Positions 6,248-7,781 of a stretch of 7,781 bases of DNA are shown one piece after another. The position numbers and the translations under genes are program-made. Every line of letters begins with the position of its first letter. The stretch's first letter is position 1. The DNA is from Sphingomonadaceae bacterium (GTDB lineage Bacteria; Pseudomonadota; Alphaproteobacteria; Sphingomonadales; Sphingomonadaceae). Location: the NCBI GenBank assembly GCA_013821585.1, contig JACDGO010000087.1, positions 1 through 7,781 on the forward strand, read 5' to 3'. The notes below the pieces were generated by a model. That model saw nothing but the letters and a program-made list of their open reading frames with translations. It was not told where the DNA came from and searched no databases.

Positions 6248-7781
<1,534 letters not shown>

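Overview
The window is GC-rich, dense DNA that looks chromosomal and alphaproteobacterial, most likely from a sphingomonad (Sphingomonas/Sphingopyxis type). The reasons are a crtY-crtI-crtB carotenoid block, a thyA-folA pair, frequent GTG starts, start/stop overlaps between genes, and a GC-rich nested-palindrome repeat of a kind I associate with sphingomonad intergenic regions. The assignment rests on gene content and memory, not on a database search.

Layout. A 5'-partial view of a LysR-type regulator runs leftwards off the window (1-634, minus strand). It is divergent, across a 95-bp AT-richer gap, from a 403-aa GNAT-type acyltransferase with two GNAT-like halves (730-1941). After a 57-bp gap comes a tightly packed carotenoid block on the plus strand: crtY (lycopene cyclase, 1999-3144), crtI (phytoene desaturase, 3141-4622), a LOG/TIGR00730-family phosphoribohydrolase (4622-5203) and crtB (phytoene synthase, 5200-6112). 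Each of these junctions has overlapping stop and start codons (4, 1 and 4 bp), so the four genes are probably one translationally coupled operon. A ~133-bp nested inverted-repeat element (6098-6230) covers the last codons of crtB and nearly all the space before thyA. Then come thyA (6248-7042) and folA (7039-7506), followed by the start of a membrane protein (7503 to the window end), again with 4-bp overlaps.

How the genes fit together. CrtB would condense two GGPP into phytoene, CrtI would desaturate it towards lycopene, and CrtY would cyclise lycopene to beta-carotene. No crtE, crtZ or crtG lies in the window. ThyA and FolA form the classic dTMP/folate cycle: ThyA oxidises methylene-THF to dihydrofolate and FolA reduces it back. 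The LOG gene has no known enzymatic role in carotenoid synthesis.

Main anomaly. As given, crtB is not one open frame. Its N-terminal part, with the first Asp-rich motif, and its C-terminal part, with the second, lie in different frames that switch near 5362-5377. The linker between them also looks shorter than in CrtB proteins I remember. Either the strain carries a broken crtB, and would be predicted to lack carotenoids, or the sequence has an error here. The second notable item is the repeat element, which can fold either as two flanking hairpins or as a central cloverleaf and which contains the crtB stop codon. I see no clearly novel defence, mobile or CRISPR system, and no rRNA or tRNA gene.
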